From an uncultured Dorea sp. (lineage in GTDB: Bacteria; Bacillota; Clostridia; Lachnospirales; Lachnospiraceae): DNA of 47,705 bases. Shown piece by piece: positions 13,720 to 21,950 of the stretch. The stretch lies in assembly GCA_934307335.1 (NCBI GenBank), contig CAKRCL010000008.1:1-47705 (forward strand). Reading direction: 5' to 3'. The position numbers and the translations under genes are program-made. The notes beneath the pieces are model-generated. The model saw only the letters and a list, made by a program, of their open reading frames with translations, was not told the origin of the DNA and made no database searches. Positions within the stretch are counted from its first letter, which is position 1; every line of letters starts with the position of its first letter.

Positions 13720-14745
13720 TTAACAAATCTTACAGATCCATCCTTCCGGTGCTTCGATATGACCCATCTGAATTCCTGTCAATGTCTCATATAGTTTCTT
13801 TGTGATCGGTCCCATCTCTTCCATTCCACTTGGGAAACAAATCTCTTTACCATGATCAACAATCTTGCCAACCGGTGAGATAACTGCTGCCGTTCCACAA
13901 AGTCCACACTCAGCAAAGTCTTTCACTTCATCAAGATATACTTCTCTTTCTTCTACTTCCAATCCAAGATAATGCTCTGCTACATACATCAAAGAACGTC
14001 TTGTAATGGATGGAAGAATTGTAGATGATTTTGGTGTTACAACTTTATTATCTTTTGTTATAAAGAGGAAATTCGCACCACCTGTCTCCTCTACTTTTGT
14101 TCTTGTAGCAGCATCAAGATACATATTCTCATCATATCCTTCTTCGTGCGCTGTTACAATTGCATGAAGACTCATCGCATAATTCAATCCTGCTTTAACA
14201 TGACCTGTTCCATGCGGCGCAGCCCGGTCAAAGTCTGAAACCTTAATTGTAATTGGTTTAGCACCACCTTTGAAATATGGTCCTACCGGTGTTGTAAATA
14301 CACGGAACTGATACTCCTCTGCCGGTTTTACTCCGATTACTGAACTTGAACCAAACATATATGGTCTTACATAGAGGGTAGCACCTGATCCGTACGGAGG
14401 TACATATGCTGCATTTGCTGCTACCACCTGCTTAATCGCATCTACAAATCTGTCTTCTGGAAATACCGGCATCTCCAGTCTTCTTGCTGAATCTGCCATT
14501 CTGGCTGCATTCAGATCTGGACGAAATGTTACGATATGTCCGTCTTCTGTTGTGTAAGCTTTCATTCCTTCAAAGCATGTCTGTGCATACTGAAGTACAC
14601 CTGCACACTCGCTGATGGTTATGGTTGCGTCGGAGGTAAGAGTTCCTTCATCCCATGCTCCGTCCTTGTAGTTGGATACATATCTCTTATCTGTCTGCAT
14701 GTAGCCAAATCCAATATTTGACCAGTCAATGTTCTTTTTCTCCAT
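13720..14745 (-). CDS. ilvE: branched-chain amino-acid aminotransferase
   Basis: A 341-residue fold-type IV PLP aminotransferase of the long BCAT form. PLP lysine K184 lies in GHVKAGLNYA; CFEGMKAY (57-64) and the LFITKDNKVVTP region are typical. It interconverts the 2-oxo acids with valine, leucine and isoleucine using glutamate. It follows ilvN by 109 bp but has its own consensus-like promoter (14803-14831), so it can be expressed without the T-box. Length is normal. A terminator follows at 13567-13608. Confidence 0.95.
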   Translation of the reverse strand: MEKKNIDWSNIGFGYMQTDKRYVSNYKDGAWDEGTLTSDATITISECAGVLQYAQTCFEGMKAYTTEDGHIVTFRPDLNAARMADSARRLEMPVFPEDRFVDAIKQVVAANAAYVPPYGSGATLYVRPYMFGSSSVIGVKPAEEYQFRVFTTPVGPYFKGGAKPITIKVSDFDRAAPHGTGHVKAGLNYAMSLHAIVTAHEEGYDENMYLDAATRTKVEETGGANFLFITKDNKVVTPKSSTILPSITRRSLMYVAEHYLGLEVEEREVYLDEVKDFAECGLCGTAAVISPVGKIVDHGKEICFPSGMEEMGPITKKLYETLTGIQMGHIEAPEGWICKIC

Positions 14746-14802
14746 GATTAATTCCTCCGTTCCTCTATCTCATTTTTTGTTTTTACAAATCATACTGACA
14801 TC

Positions 14803-14831
14803 ATTATAATACTAGCGAATCCAAAATTCAA
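14803..14831 (-). promoter_or_regulatory. ilvE promoter
   Basis: Minus-strand -35 TTGAAT (14831-14826), 17-bp spacer, -10 TATAAT (14808-14803), in the gap between ilvN and ilvE. It allows ilvE expression independent of the T-box upstream of ilvB. Confidence 0.75.
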
Positions 14832-14854
14832 GAGTGCGCTCTGTTTTTTTGAAA

Positions 14855-15373
14855 TTATCTTTCCATCATACTAATAGATTCGATTCCTACGCTTCCTCCA
14901 CGTACAACTTCAATACTCTTAAACTCTTCTTTCATTAACTTAATTACCGCATCATTTTTTGTTCCTGTCTGCACAAACTCTAAAAGAATACTGTCTCTGC
15001 CATAATCAATGACCTTTGCTTTAAAAGTCTCTGCAATTTGAAAACATTCCACTTTATCCTGCGGTGTGCATTTCTGAACTTTGATGTACATAATTTCTTT
15101 CATTCTTACAAAAACATCTGTAAAATCAATCACTTTGATTACTTCAACCGTACGGTTCAATTGCTTTTTAATCTGCTCAAATGTTTCATCATCACTGACT
15201 GTTGCAATCGTCATTCTAGACACCGTCGGATCTTCCGTCTTCCCTACAGTAAGGCTGTCCAGATTGTAAGATTTTCCGGAGAACAGTCCAGAAATCTTAG
15301 ACAGAACACCGACCTGATTTTCTACATACAATGATATCCATCGTTTTTTCATTCCATTATTTGTTCCACTCAT
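14855..15373 (-). CDS. ilvN: acetolactate synthase small (regulatory) subunit
   Basis: A 172-residue regulatory subunit. The N-terminal ACT domain about residues 9-80 (WISLYVENQVGVLSKISGLFSGKSYNLDSLTVG) binds branched-chain amino acids; a second ACT-like half follows to the end. It activates the catalytic subunit and gives feedback inhibition, usually by valine. It starts 17 nt after ilvB in the T-box operon. The length matches the long IlvH/IlvN type. Confidence 0.95.
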   Translation of the reverse strand: MSGTNNGMKKRWISLYVENQVGVLSKISGLFSGKSYNLDSLTVGKTEDPTVSRMTIATVSDDETFEQIKKQLNRTVEVIKVIDFTDVFVRMKEIMYIKVQKCTPQDKVECFQIAETFKAKVIDYGRDSILLEFVQTGTKNDAVIKLMKEEFKSIEVVRGGSVGIESISMMER

Positions 15374-15389
15374 CTTTCCATTCTCCTTT

Positions 15390-17117
15390 CTAACAATCCA
15401 TAAGCAGTTCTTCTAAAGTACCGCCTGGTTTTACCATTGGATAAACCAAATCTTCCGGATCGATCATAAACTCAATAATCGTCGGTCTGTGCCTGTTTTC
15501 CAATGCTTCTCGAAACGCAGGTTCAATATCTTCTTTTTTCTCTACACGAATCCCTTTTGCGCCATAGCTTTCTGCGAGTTTTACAAAATTCGGTGTATAC
15601 TCCGGATATTCAAAATTCTCATCATCACCAGCTCTTCTACTTGCTGCACCTGATCTCAAGTTTGTCATAGAATATCTTTTTCCGTAGAATAATTTCTGCC
15701 ACTGACGAACCATTCCAAGATTGTAATTATTGAAAATACAACTAATAATCGGAAGTTCTTCCAACACAGCAGTTGCAAGCTCCTGGATATTCATCTGCAT
15801 ACCACCGTCACCTGAAATAGAGATAACTGGTACATCTGGATTTCCGATCTTTGCACCGATTGCTCCCGGAAGTCCATATCCCATAGTTCCAAGTCCACCA
15901 GACATTAAAAGTCTCTTCTTCTCTGTAATCTCAGCAAACTGCGCCGTAAACATCTGATGTTGTCCTACATCCGTAACAATAATCGCCTCATCAAACATTT
16001 TGTTAATCGTCTCAATAATATCCTGCGGAGTCATGATCGGTTTCTCTTTCATTTTCAGAGGGTGTTCCTCTTTCCATGCCTCGATCTGCTTCAACCATTT
16101 TGTAGTCTCGCTCAGCTCCACATACTCCAGCATCTTCTCAATTGCATCTTTCGCATCTGCAACAATTGGAATGTCAACCTGCACATTTTTTGAAATTGCC
16201 GCTGTATCAATGTCAATATGTACAATCTGTGCATTCGGTGCAAATGAATGAAGTTTTCCAGTAATTCGGTCATTAAATCTGGTCCCGATTGAAAATAACA
16301 GATCACATTCATTTACTGCCATATTACAGGCATAGGCTCCATGCATTCCCAAATTTCCAATATAGAGTGGATGATTCGTAGGAATTGCTCCTCGTCCCAT
16401 AACTGTTGTTACAACCGGGATATTAGTCTTTTCCACCAACTGCGTAAACACTTCATTTGCACGGGAGATGATAACTCCTCCTCCGGCTAAGAATAATGGC
16501 TTTTTCGCACGTCCAAGCATCTTAATTGCACGTTTTAACTGTCCGATATGTACATTTGTATTTGGCTTATATCCACGTATATTAACGGTCTCCGGATATT
16601 CTGCACTTCCAAGTTCTCCCATAACATCTTTCGGAAGGTCTATCAGTACCGGCCCCGGACGTCCTGTTCTTGCAATATAAAATGCTTCCTTCAAAATTCT
16701 CCCGAGATCTTCTCTGTTTCTCACCGTTACCCCATATTTTGTAATGCTTCTTGTGATCCCAACAATATCTACTTCCTGAAATGCATCATTTCCAATCAGA
16801 TGTCTGGATACCTGACCAGTAAAACATACAAGCGGAACACTATCATAATATGCAGTTGCAAGCCCTGTTACCAGATTCGTTGCTCCCGGACCACTTGTGA
16901 CCAGACACACACCTGTCTTCCCGGTAGATCTTGCATATGCATCAGCTTCATGAACAAGTGCCACTTCTTGTCTTGGCAGAATGACTTTTGTAAAATCCTG
17001 TTTATAAAGTTCATCACTGATATCAATCGTACATGCCCCTGGATATCCGAACAGAGTATCTACTCCCTCTTCTCTCAAAGCTTTTACTAATAACTTATTA
17101 CCGCTGATTTTTTTCAT
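15390..17117 (-). CDS. ilvB: acetolactate synthase large subunit
   Basis: A 575-residue thiamine-diphosphate enzyme that condenses two pyruvates to acetolactate, or pyruvate with 2-oxobutyrate, the first common step of branched-chain synthesis. Catalytic glutamate E51 (RQEVALVHEADAYAR), central FAD-binding domain around 190-330, and the ThDP/Mg motif GDGG at 437-440 with NN at 464-465. Anabolic rather than catabolic type, as it pairs with a regulatory subunit and carries an FAD domain. First gene after the T-box leader at 17200-17500. Confidence 0.96.
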   Translation of the reverse strand: MKKISGNKLLVKALREEGVDTLFGYPGACTIDISDELYKQDFTKVILPRQEVALVHEADAYARSTGKTGVCLVTSGPGATNLVTGLATAYYDSVPLVCFTGQVSRHLIGNDAFQEVDIVGITRSITKYGVTVRNREDLGRILKEAFYIARTGRPGPVLIDLPKDVMGELGSAEYPETVNIRGYKPNTNVHIGQLKRAIKMLGRAKKPLFLAGGGVIISRANEVFTQLVEKTNIPVVTTVMGRGAIPTNHPLYIGNLGMHGAYACNMAVNECDLLFSIGTRFNDRITGKLHSFAPNAQIVHIDIDTAAISKNVQVDIPIVADAKDAIEKMLEYVELSETTKWLKQIEAWKEEHPLKMKEKPIMTPQDIIETINKMFDEAIIVTDVGQHQMFTAQFAEITEKKRLLMSGGLGTMGYGLPGAIGAKIGNPDVPVISISGDGGMQMNIQELATAVLEELPIISCIFNNYNLGMVRQWQKLFYGKRYSMTNLRSGAASRRAGDDENFEYPEYTPNFVKLAESYGAKGIRVEKKEDIEPAFREALENRHRPTIIEFMIDPEDLVYPMVKPGGTLEELLMDC

Positions 17118-17199
17118 AAATGTCTTCCTCCTTTTACATTTCCGGACTCCAGCTTGCCACCAAAAAGCAAAGAATGTGATTTGAATTCTCTTATATAAG

Positions 17200-17229
17200 A
17201 AAACGCCCTAAGCAAAATAGCTTAGGGCG
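17200..17229 (-). terminator. T-box attenuator terminator
   Basis: A perfect 10-bp stem, 17220-17229 with 17204-17213, with a 6-nt loop, followed on the minus strand by TTTTCTT. It is the off-state hairpin of the T-box. Confidence 0.92.
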
Positions 17230-17500
17230 AATATACCATCCGTGTTACCACCTAAATTCAGAGAGTCCTCTCTGCACTCTTGTCAGCACAGGAAATCCTT
17301 ACGAATCTCCGATACCGCTCCCCTGTAACGTCGGGACAAACGTTGAAGTCTACTCGGATTCTTTCCTTTCGGTTCACTGCTCGGAGGCTACTTCCATAAA
17401 CCCTTCCCGAAGACTTACACCGACCGTCTTCTCTCTTTGCTTCCAGTATCTATGTACTCCTCCCCGTCACTGCATTTCACAAAACTGTTATCAAATATTT
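17204..17500 (-). ncRNA. T-box leader of ilvBN operon
   Basis: The minus-strand leader shows the T-box AGGTGGTAACACGG (17253-17240), the AGAGAG...GGTGTAAG distal stem I hairpin (about 17438-17415), an AGTA bulge partner near the 5' end and a strong terminator before ilvB. Uncharged tRNA binding would favour the antiterminator. The specifier loop most likely lies between TTTATG and CCTCC (about 17400-17380, GAAGTAG): a GTA (Val) triplet fits directly after GAA, but the usual one-base spacing would give TAG, so the amino acid is not settled. This leader fills most of the gene-free stretch 17118-17562. Confidence 0.93.
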
Positions 17501-17506
17501 TTATAT

Positions 17507-17536
17507 ATTATAATCATATCCCCTTGTTACTGTCAA
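17507..17536 (-). promoter_or_regulatory. ilvBN promoter
   Basis: Minus-strand -35 TTGACA (17536-17531), 18-bp spacer, -10 TATAAT (17512-17507). It drives the T-box leader. Confidence 0.8.
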
Positions 17537-17562
17537 TGATATTTTTCTTCTACATACTTGAT

Positions 17563-18747
17563 TTATTTTAACACTTCATTTGCAATTTTTGACCATGAAA
17601 GTCCGCTGACATCTACTTCTTTCGTCTCGCCCGCATCCACCGCTTCTCGAATCCTCTGCGCGATCCGTCTCTCAAAATCCGGCAAAGACGCAGGTACTGC
17701 CTCGTCCACATTTCTCATAAGCGGCAGTGTTACATATCGCACATCCGCTCCTGATGCATAAGCTCCCAGCCACTCTCTCACTCCCGGAAGATCCGTCATA
17801 ACTACTCTGTCTCCGCAGGCAAGTGCCTCAATAACTGTAAGTGGCAATCCTTCTGAAAATGACAAAAGTGCAAAAATCTCACAGGAATTATAGACTTTTG
17901 CAAGCTCCACCTGTGGAAGCTTTCCCAAAAACTTCACCGGATATGGGCAAGCTTTCGCCAGTTCTACGATCTGACGATATTCTTCTTCATTCCCAGCTCC
18001 TCCTGCAAGCAAAAGTTCAATCTTATCCTTTTCATAATCCAAATAAGAAAGACTACGGATCAGACTTTCTACTCCTTTTTTCACAGAAATTTTCCCGGCA
18101 AATATAATCCTCGTCACACCATCTTCCTGACGCTGACTTTCATTTTTAAATATACGATTATTATATCCCATACCGATAACTTGGATTTTTTCTTTTGGGA
18201 CATCATATATGTCCTGGATTGTCCGCTTTTGTTCTGCATGCAGAGCAAAAATCTTATCCAGTCTACGAATCTGTCCGGCAATATAATTTCGCTCCAGATT
18301 CGTCTTCTGCATCTGTCTAAGGTCTGTATTATGACAAAATCCACAAACTTTCCGCTCTGGAAAATGTTCCCGAACTATTGCAGTCAGCAAATATAAATGA
18401 TGACATAATATTAAATCCGGGTTCAATTCCTCCACTGCTTTTTCAAGTTGCATGAGGAAACTCTCTTTAAAAGCCTCCTCCATATCCGGTGTCAGATCCC
18501 GGTATCTGGTACTTGGATATGGCATCTCATCCGACATTCCTACAATCGGAAAATTTAATTTTCCCTGTTCAAAATATACCGGATAAAATATTACATGCTC
18601 CGGCACCGGAGTTTCCTCCTGTGGGTACACACCGGCTACAAGTGCCTGCTCATGTCCCCCATTTGCAAATTCCTTCATCAGCTCTGTCAAAAAAATCCCA
18701 CTGCCAGTGCTGTTCGGTTTCTGCGCTGTTACATTTAAAATTCTCAT
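17563..18747 (-). CDS. family 4 glycosyltransferase
   Basis: A 394-residue GT-B glycosyltransferase. N-terminal Rossmann domain with the acceptor side (NSTGSGIFLTELMKEF, residues 12-27), C-terminal donor domain from about 205 with AGKISVKKGVESLI and the E-x7-E pair E299/E307 in EGLPLTVIEALACG. It transfers a sugar from an activated donor; the acceptor cannot be told. Its ATG overlaps the folA stop by 4 bp, so it is translated from the same mRNA as folA. It is an odd partner for folate genes and there is no polysaccharide cluster here. Confidence 0.85.
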   Translation of the reverse strand: MRILNVTAQKPNSTGSGIFLTELMKEFANGGHEQALVAGVYPQEETPVPEHVIFYPVYFEQGKLNFPIVGMSDEMPYPSTRYRDLTPDMEEAFKESFLMQLEKAVEELNPDLILCHHLYLLTAIVREHFPERKVCGFCHNTDLRQMQKTNLERNYIAGQIRRLDKIFALHAEQKRTIQDIYDVPKEKIQVIGMGYNNRIFKNESQRQEDGVTRIIFAGKISVKKGVESLIRSLSYLDYEKDKIELLLAGGAGNEEEYRQIVELAKACPYPVKFLGKLPQVELAKVYNSCEIFALLSFSEGLPLTVIEALACGDRVVMTDLPGVREWLGAYASGADVRYVTLPLMRNVDEAVPASLPDFERRIAQRIREAVDAGETKEVDVSGLSWSKIANEVLK

Positions 18748-19235
18748 GATAACCTCTCGTAAATTGTAAATACATATTCCAGATCAAAATATGTCTGTTC
18801 ATCACTGATTTTTGTCATCTGCCACTGCGGATCCTGATCCAGATTCGGAAAAAATGTATCCGCCTGATAAGCGTGATCAATCTTCGTGATATATGCTTTC
18901 TTGCAATACGGAAGAAGCTGTCTGTAAATGCTTTCCCCACCAATTACAAAAATCTCTTCCTCATCATACTTTTTCAGTTCTTCGACCATCTCTTCAATAC
19001 TATGAACAACAACTGTTCCTTTCACTTGATAATTCTTATCAGATGTCAGAACTATATTAACACGATTCTTGAGTGGCTGTCCTCCCGGAAAGCTCTCCAG
19101 TGTCTTTCTTCCCATAGCAACGACCTTCCCCTGCGTCGTCTCCCGGAAAAATTTCATATCCCGAGGAATACTTACAAGTAATTTATTTCCCATTCCAATG
19201 GCCCAGTTCTTATCCACCGCCACAATCAAATTCAT
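18744..19235 (-). CDS. folA: dihydrofolate reductase
   Basis: A 163-residue DHFR. NLIVAVDKNWAIGMGNKLLVSIPRDMKFF holds the Met20-loop counterpart and the catalytic Asp of PRDMKFF; GRKTLESFPGGQPLKNRVNIVLT and FVIGGESIYRQLLP form the NADPH site. It regenerates tetrahydrofolate after thymidylate synthase, encoded 50 bp upstream. Normal length; start chosen by position and family length. Followed by a 4-bp overlap with the glycosyltransferase gene. Confidence 0.95.
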   Translation of the reverse strand: MNLIVAVDKNWAIGMGNKLLVSIPRDMKFFRETTQGKVVAMGRKTLESFPGGQPLKNRVNIVLTSDKNYQVKGTVVVHSIEEMVEELKKYDEEEIFVIGGESIYRQLLPYCKKAYITKIDHAYQADTFFPNLDQDPQWQMTKISDEQTYFDLEYVFTIYERLS

Positions 19236-19285
19236 ACTCTATTTCCTCCTATTTTTTTGTATAAATATGTTCTTTTAAATGTTTC

Positions 19286-20134
19286 TTAGACTGCTACCGG
19301 AATATTCTTCACCTGCTCATGTGTCTCATAATCAATTAGTTTGACATCATCCGGCGTAAAATCATAAAAATCTTTCACCTCCGGATTCAGCCAGAACTTT
19401 GGTGCCGGAAGCGGTTCTCTCTTAATCAGTTCTTCCACTAATGGAATATGTCTGTCATAAATATGTGCGTCAGCAATCACATGTACCAACTCGCCAACCT
19501 CCATATCGCATACCTGTGCCAGCATATGAAGAAGTACCGCATACTGACATACATTCCAGTTATTTGCAGTAAGTACATCATTGGATCTCTGATTTAAAAT
19601 TCCATTCAAAGTCAACTTCTCATGGCCTTCCTTTTTCGTAACATTAAAAGTCATACTATATGCACAGGGATACAGATTCATCTCATGCAGATCCTGATGC
19701 ACATATATATTAGTCATAATTCTTCGACTATAGGGATTATTCTTCAGATCATAAATCACACGTTCCACCTGATCAAACATTCCTTCTTTGTACTGATGTT
19801 TCACAGACATCTGATAGCCATAAGCTTTTCCAATAGAGCCATCTTCATCTGCCCAACTGTCCCAAATATGACTGTTCAGTTCGTGAATATTATTGGATTT
19901 CTTCTGCCAGATCCAAAGAAGTTCATCTGTACAGCTTTTAATCGCAGTTCTTCTAAGTGTCAATGCCGGAAATTCCTTAGACAGATCATATCTGTTCACC
20001 ACACAGAATTTCTTTACTGTGTAAGCCGGCGTTCCATCCTCCCATACCGGACGCACTTTTTCTCCTCTTGTATCTGTGCCATTATCAATAATGTCACGGC
20101 ACATATCTATAAATACCTGATCGGCATAACTCAT
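19286..20134 (-). CDS. thyA: thymidylate synthase (variant active-site motifs)
   Basis: A 282-residue ThyA that methylates dUMP with methylene-tetrahydrofolate. Catalytic Cys157 sits in LYPCAYS instead of the usual PPCH, and the phosphate loop reads QRSND (182-186) instead of QRSCD. Other landmarks are kept: R137-R138 from the partner subunit, DSWADEDG (92-99), N194, and H224-x-Y226. I start at ATG 20134 where GGAGGG is 7 nt upstream, rather than at the in-frame ATG 20149. Paired with folA. The changes look like a clostridial subfamily; activity on dUMP is likely but not certain. Confidence 0.9.
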   Translation of the reverse strand: MSYADQVFIDMCRDIIDNGTDTRGEKVRPVWEDGTPAYTVKKFCVVNRYDLSKEFPALTLRRTAIKSCTDELLWIWQKKSNNIHELNSHIWDSWADEDGSIGKAYGYQMSVKHQYKEGMFDQVERVIYDLKNNPYSRRIMTNIYVHQDLHEMNLYPCAYSMTFNVTKKEGHEKLTLNGILNQRSNDVLTANNWNVCQYAVLLHMLAQVCDMEVGELVHVIADAHIYDRHIPLVEELIKREPLPAPKFWLNPEVKDFYDFTPDDVKLIDYETHEQVKNIPVAV

Positions 20135-20217
20135 TCGTGTTCCCTCCATGATATCAGAAATATGTTGGCATTCTTGATGCCCAATATATCTATGTTATTC
20201 TAACATGAATTGCATAC

Positions 20218-20256
20218 AAAAAAAAGAGGAATACAATTTTAATTTTTGTATCCCTC
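20218..20256 (-). terminator. terminator after flavodoxin operon
   Basis: Arms 20226-20236 and 20246-20256 pair over 11 bp with one wobble, followed on the minus strand by eight T (20225-20218). It ends the DUF2325-flavodoxin-DUF3793 operon before thyA. Confidence 0.88.
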
Positions 20257-20279
20257 TGATTCACCGAAGTTCTTACAAA

Positions 20280-20558
20280 TTAACAGCATCCCTGAAGCAC
20301 ATTTTCCAGTGCACTCGCACTGCTTGAATGAGCACGTTCTACGCGAATATTATAACGCTCTGCCTCCTTCAATGCACAATGTACCATTTTATGGGCCACT
20401 GTTGACGTAAACAGAATGATCAAATCCGGCTGTCCGATCTGTGTCTTCAAATTTCCGGACATTCTCGTAAATACTTTTGCTTTACACTTATGCTTTTTGC
20501 AGATTTGTTTATATTGCTGTTCCATTCTTTCATTGCCGCCAATAATTACTACACTCAT
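20280..20558 (-). CDS. DUF2325-like small protein
   Basis: A 92-residue protein with a Rossmann-like start (SVVIIGGNERMEQQYKQIC) and the pattern of DUF2325 proteins: a strand-helix-strand core with DLIILFTSTVAHKMVHCAL and a Ser-rich tail ending in two cysteines. Biochemical role unknown. It is the last gene of a three-gene operon with flavodoxin and a DUF3793 protein under a Fur-like box, so a role in iron limitation is inferred. Confidence 0.75.
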   Translation of the reverse strand: MSVVIIGGNERMEQQYKQICKKHKCKAKVFTRMSGNLKTQIGQPDLIILFTSTVAHKMVHCALKEAERYNIRVERAHSSSASALENVLQGCC

Positions 20559-20579
20559 TCTGCCACCTGTCCTTCCAAT

Positions 20580-21008
20580 TTAAACACTTGCCAGTTTTAC
20601 TCCTGCCGCCTTACATGTATCAAGTTCTGCACTTCCAGGTGTCTCATTTACAATGATGCCTTCTGGCTCTACAAGTTCTGCCCCTGCGGCTTCCATGCGG
20701 TCACACCAACTTCTCATCCACTCTCCATCACCCCAGCCATAAGAACCAAATAAAAGAATTTTCTTTCCATTTACCTTTCCTTCTAACTCAGCTACAAATG
20801 GCTCCATCTCAGACTCTTCCAGTTCTTCTGCTCCCATTGCAGAGCATCCAAGAGCAAATACATCTTTCAAAGCCAAGTCATCTACATTTGCCTGATCTAC
20901 TGATAAGACATTTGCCTGCGCTCCTGCCTCCTCAATTCCTTCTCCAATAGCCTCCGCCATTGCCTGTGTGTTACCTGTTCCACTCCAATATACAACTGAA
21001 ATACTCAT
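20580..21008 (-). CDS. flavodoxin
   Basis: A 142-residue short-chain flavodoxin. The FMN phosphate loop is WSGTGNTQ (8-15); the 90s-type loop is FGSYGWGDGEWM, with Tyr and Trp stacking partners for the isoalloxazine ring. It is a soluble one-electron carrier that replaces ferredoxin when iron is scarce. It sits between DUF3793 (38 nt upstream) and DUF2325 (21 nt downstream), and the operon promoter carries a Fur-like site. Confidence 0.93.
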   Translation of the reverse strand: MSISVVYWSGTGNTQAMAEAIGEGIEEAGAQANVLSVDQANVDDLALKDVFALGCSAMGAEELEESEMEPFVAELEGKVNGKKILLFGSYGWGDGEWMRSWCDRMEAAGAELVEPEGIIVNETPGSAELDTCKAAGVKLASV

Positions 21009-21046
21009 ACTGAATTTCCTCCTTCAATTTTTCATCAATTACTATC

Positions 21047-21643
21047 TTATGCTGCTACATATGCAATATCACGAATTGTTTTCCCGACCAGATACTCATT
21101 CACTGCATTGGTCTTTGCCTTATCATACGCCCCAAAAATCATCTTTGCTTTTCCCGGATTGTTATACACCTTCCAATATCCGGAAAACAGACTGTCTTTT
21201 CCATCCTTTTCAATGAAACATTTCACATCATCAATTGGATAATCCAAAAATGCTCCTATCTCATGCGGAAAACAATTTCCCTCATCTGAATATCTGCAGA
21301 CACGTGCCGACAGCCTCTGCAACATTTCTTCTGGCTCGTTTTCTTTATAACCATACGCATTTAAAAATTCCCGCACGTCAGTCCGGCTCAGATATTCTGT
21401 GAACGATTTGTGCCTGTATAGAAATACAAGACATTTTCCATGGTTCCTTGTAAGAATCCTGAATGTAATACCTGTCCCTTCCAAAACCTTCTGAAGCTCT
21501 CTGCTATTTTCTTCTGAAATATTTAAAATACAGGCAATCTTGATTCCTTTTAAAAATGGCGCACACTGCAGAACTAACTGAACTTGCAGGCTTTTCATAT
21601 TATCCATTCCAGATAACATATAAGATACTACTTCCTTTGACAT
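21047..21643 (-). CDS. DUF3793-like protein
   Basis: A 198-residue protein of the DUF3793 type, common in Clostridia next to flavodoxin genes. Visible features are an APFLKGIKIACILNI start, a conserved FPHEIGAFLDYPIDDVKCFIE block and a GYWKVYNN block, both diagnostic as far as I recall. No catalytic motif is known. First gene of the operon, with GAGG before ATG 21643 and a promoter with a Fur-like box right upstream. Confidence 0.8.
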   Translation of the reverse strand: MSKEVVSYMLSGMDNMKSLQVQLVLQCAPFLKGIKIACILNISEENSRELQKVLEGTGITFRILTRNHGKCLVFLYRHKSFTEYLSRTDVREFLNAYGYKENEPEEMLQRLSARVCRYSDEGNCFPHEIGAFLDYPIDDVKCFIEKDGKDSLFSGYWKVYNNPGKAKMIFGAYDKAKTNAVNEYLVGKTIRDIAYVAA

Positions 21644-21671
21644 TACATATCCTCATATTCTTTAATTGAAT

Positions 21672-21721
21672 TTGATTATCATTTGCATTTTTATAATATC
21701 ACAGAAGTTAGTTGCGTGCAA
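21672..21721 (-). promoter_or_regulatory. flavodoxin operon promoter with Fur-like box
   Basis: Minus-strand -35 TTGCAC (21721-21716), 17-bp spacer, -10 TATTAT (21698-21693). Directly downstream, GCAAATGATAATCAA (21686-21672) carries a TGATAATCA core like half of the Fur consensus GATAATGATAATCATTATC. A repressor there would cover the start point. Confidence 0.6.
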
Positions 21722-21755
21722 CCACATTATTTGAGCGTATTTTATCAAGAACAAA

Positions 21756-21840
21756 GAATGCGCCTTGGCGCATTCTCGCGCTGAGCGCGGTCGCTTGCGA
21801 CATAATTCTCATTCGCGCGAGTGCGCATCTTCGCGGAGCG
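21756..21840. repeat. palindrome-rich GC repeat unit
   Basis: A run of short perfect palindromes in an otherwise AT-rich gap: GAATGCGCC-TT-GGCGCATTC (21756-21775), CGCGCTGAGCGCG (21777-21789), GTCGCTTGCGAC (21790-21801), TCGCGCGA (21813-21820) and TGCGCA (21822-21827). The single strand can fold as consecutive hairpins. This looks like a dispersed intergenic repeat (REP- or MITE-like) of Lachnospiraceae; copy number cannot be checked here. The gap 21644-21950 otherwise holds only the flavodoxin promoter and the next repeat. Confidence 0.7.
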
Positions 21841-21917
21841 TTTTATTTCATAGGAAAGACCTTTTTAACAATTGCTTTAATATATTAACGCAACAAGGTC
21901 TTTCCTATGAAATAAAA
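21841..21917. repeat. 23-bp perfect inverted repeat
   Basis: Arms 21841-21863 and 21895-21917 are perfect 23-bp complements around a 31-bp AT-rich loop. It directly follows the GC palindrome cluster, and the two probably form one element. Both outer ends are A/T runs, so the hairpin may also act as a bidirectional terminator between the MarR gene and the flavodoxin operon. Confidence 0.85.
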
Positions 21918-21950
21918 ATAGAAGTACCTTATTTGATACTTCTATTATTT

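Noticed and set aside
21756..21917. CRISPR array
   Set aside because: The palindromes differ from each other and have no constant repeat and spacer lengths; no cas genes are near.
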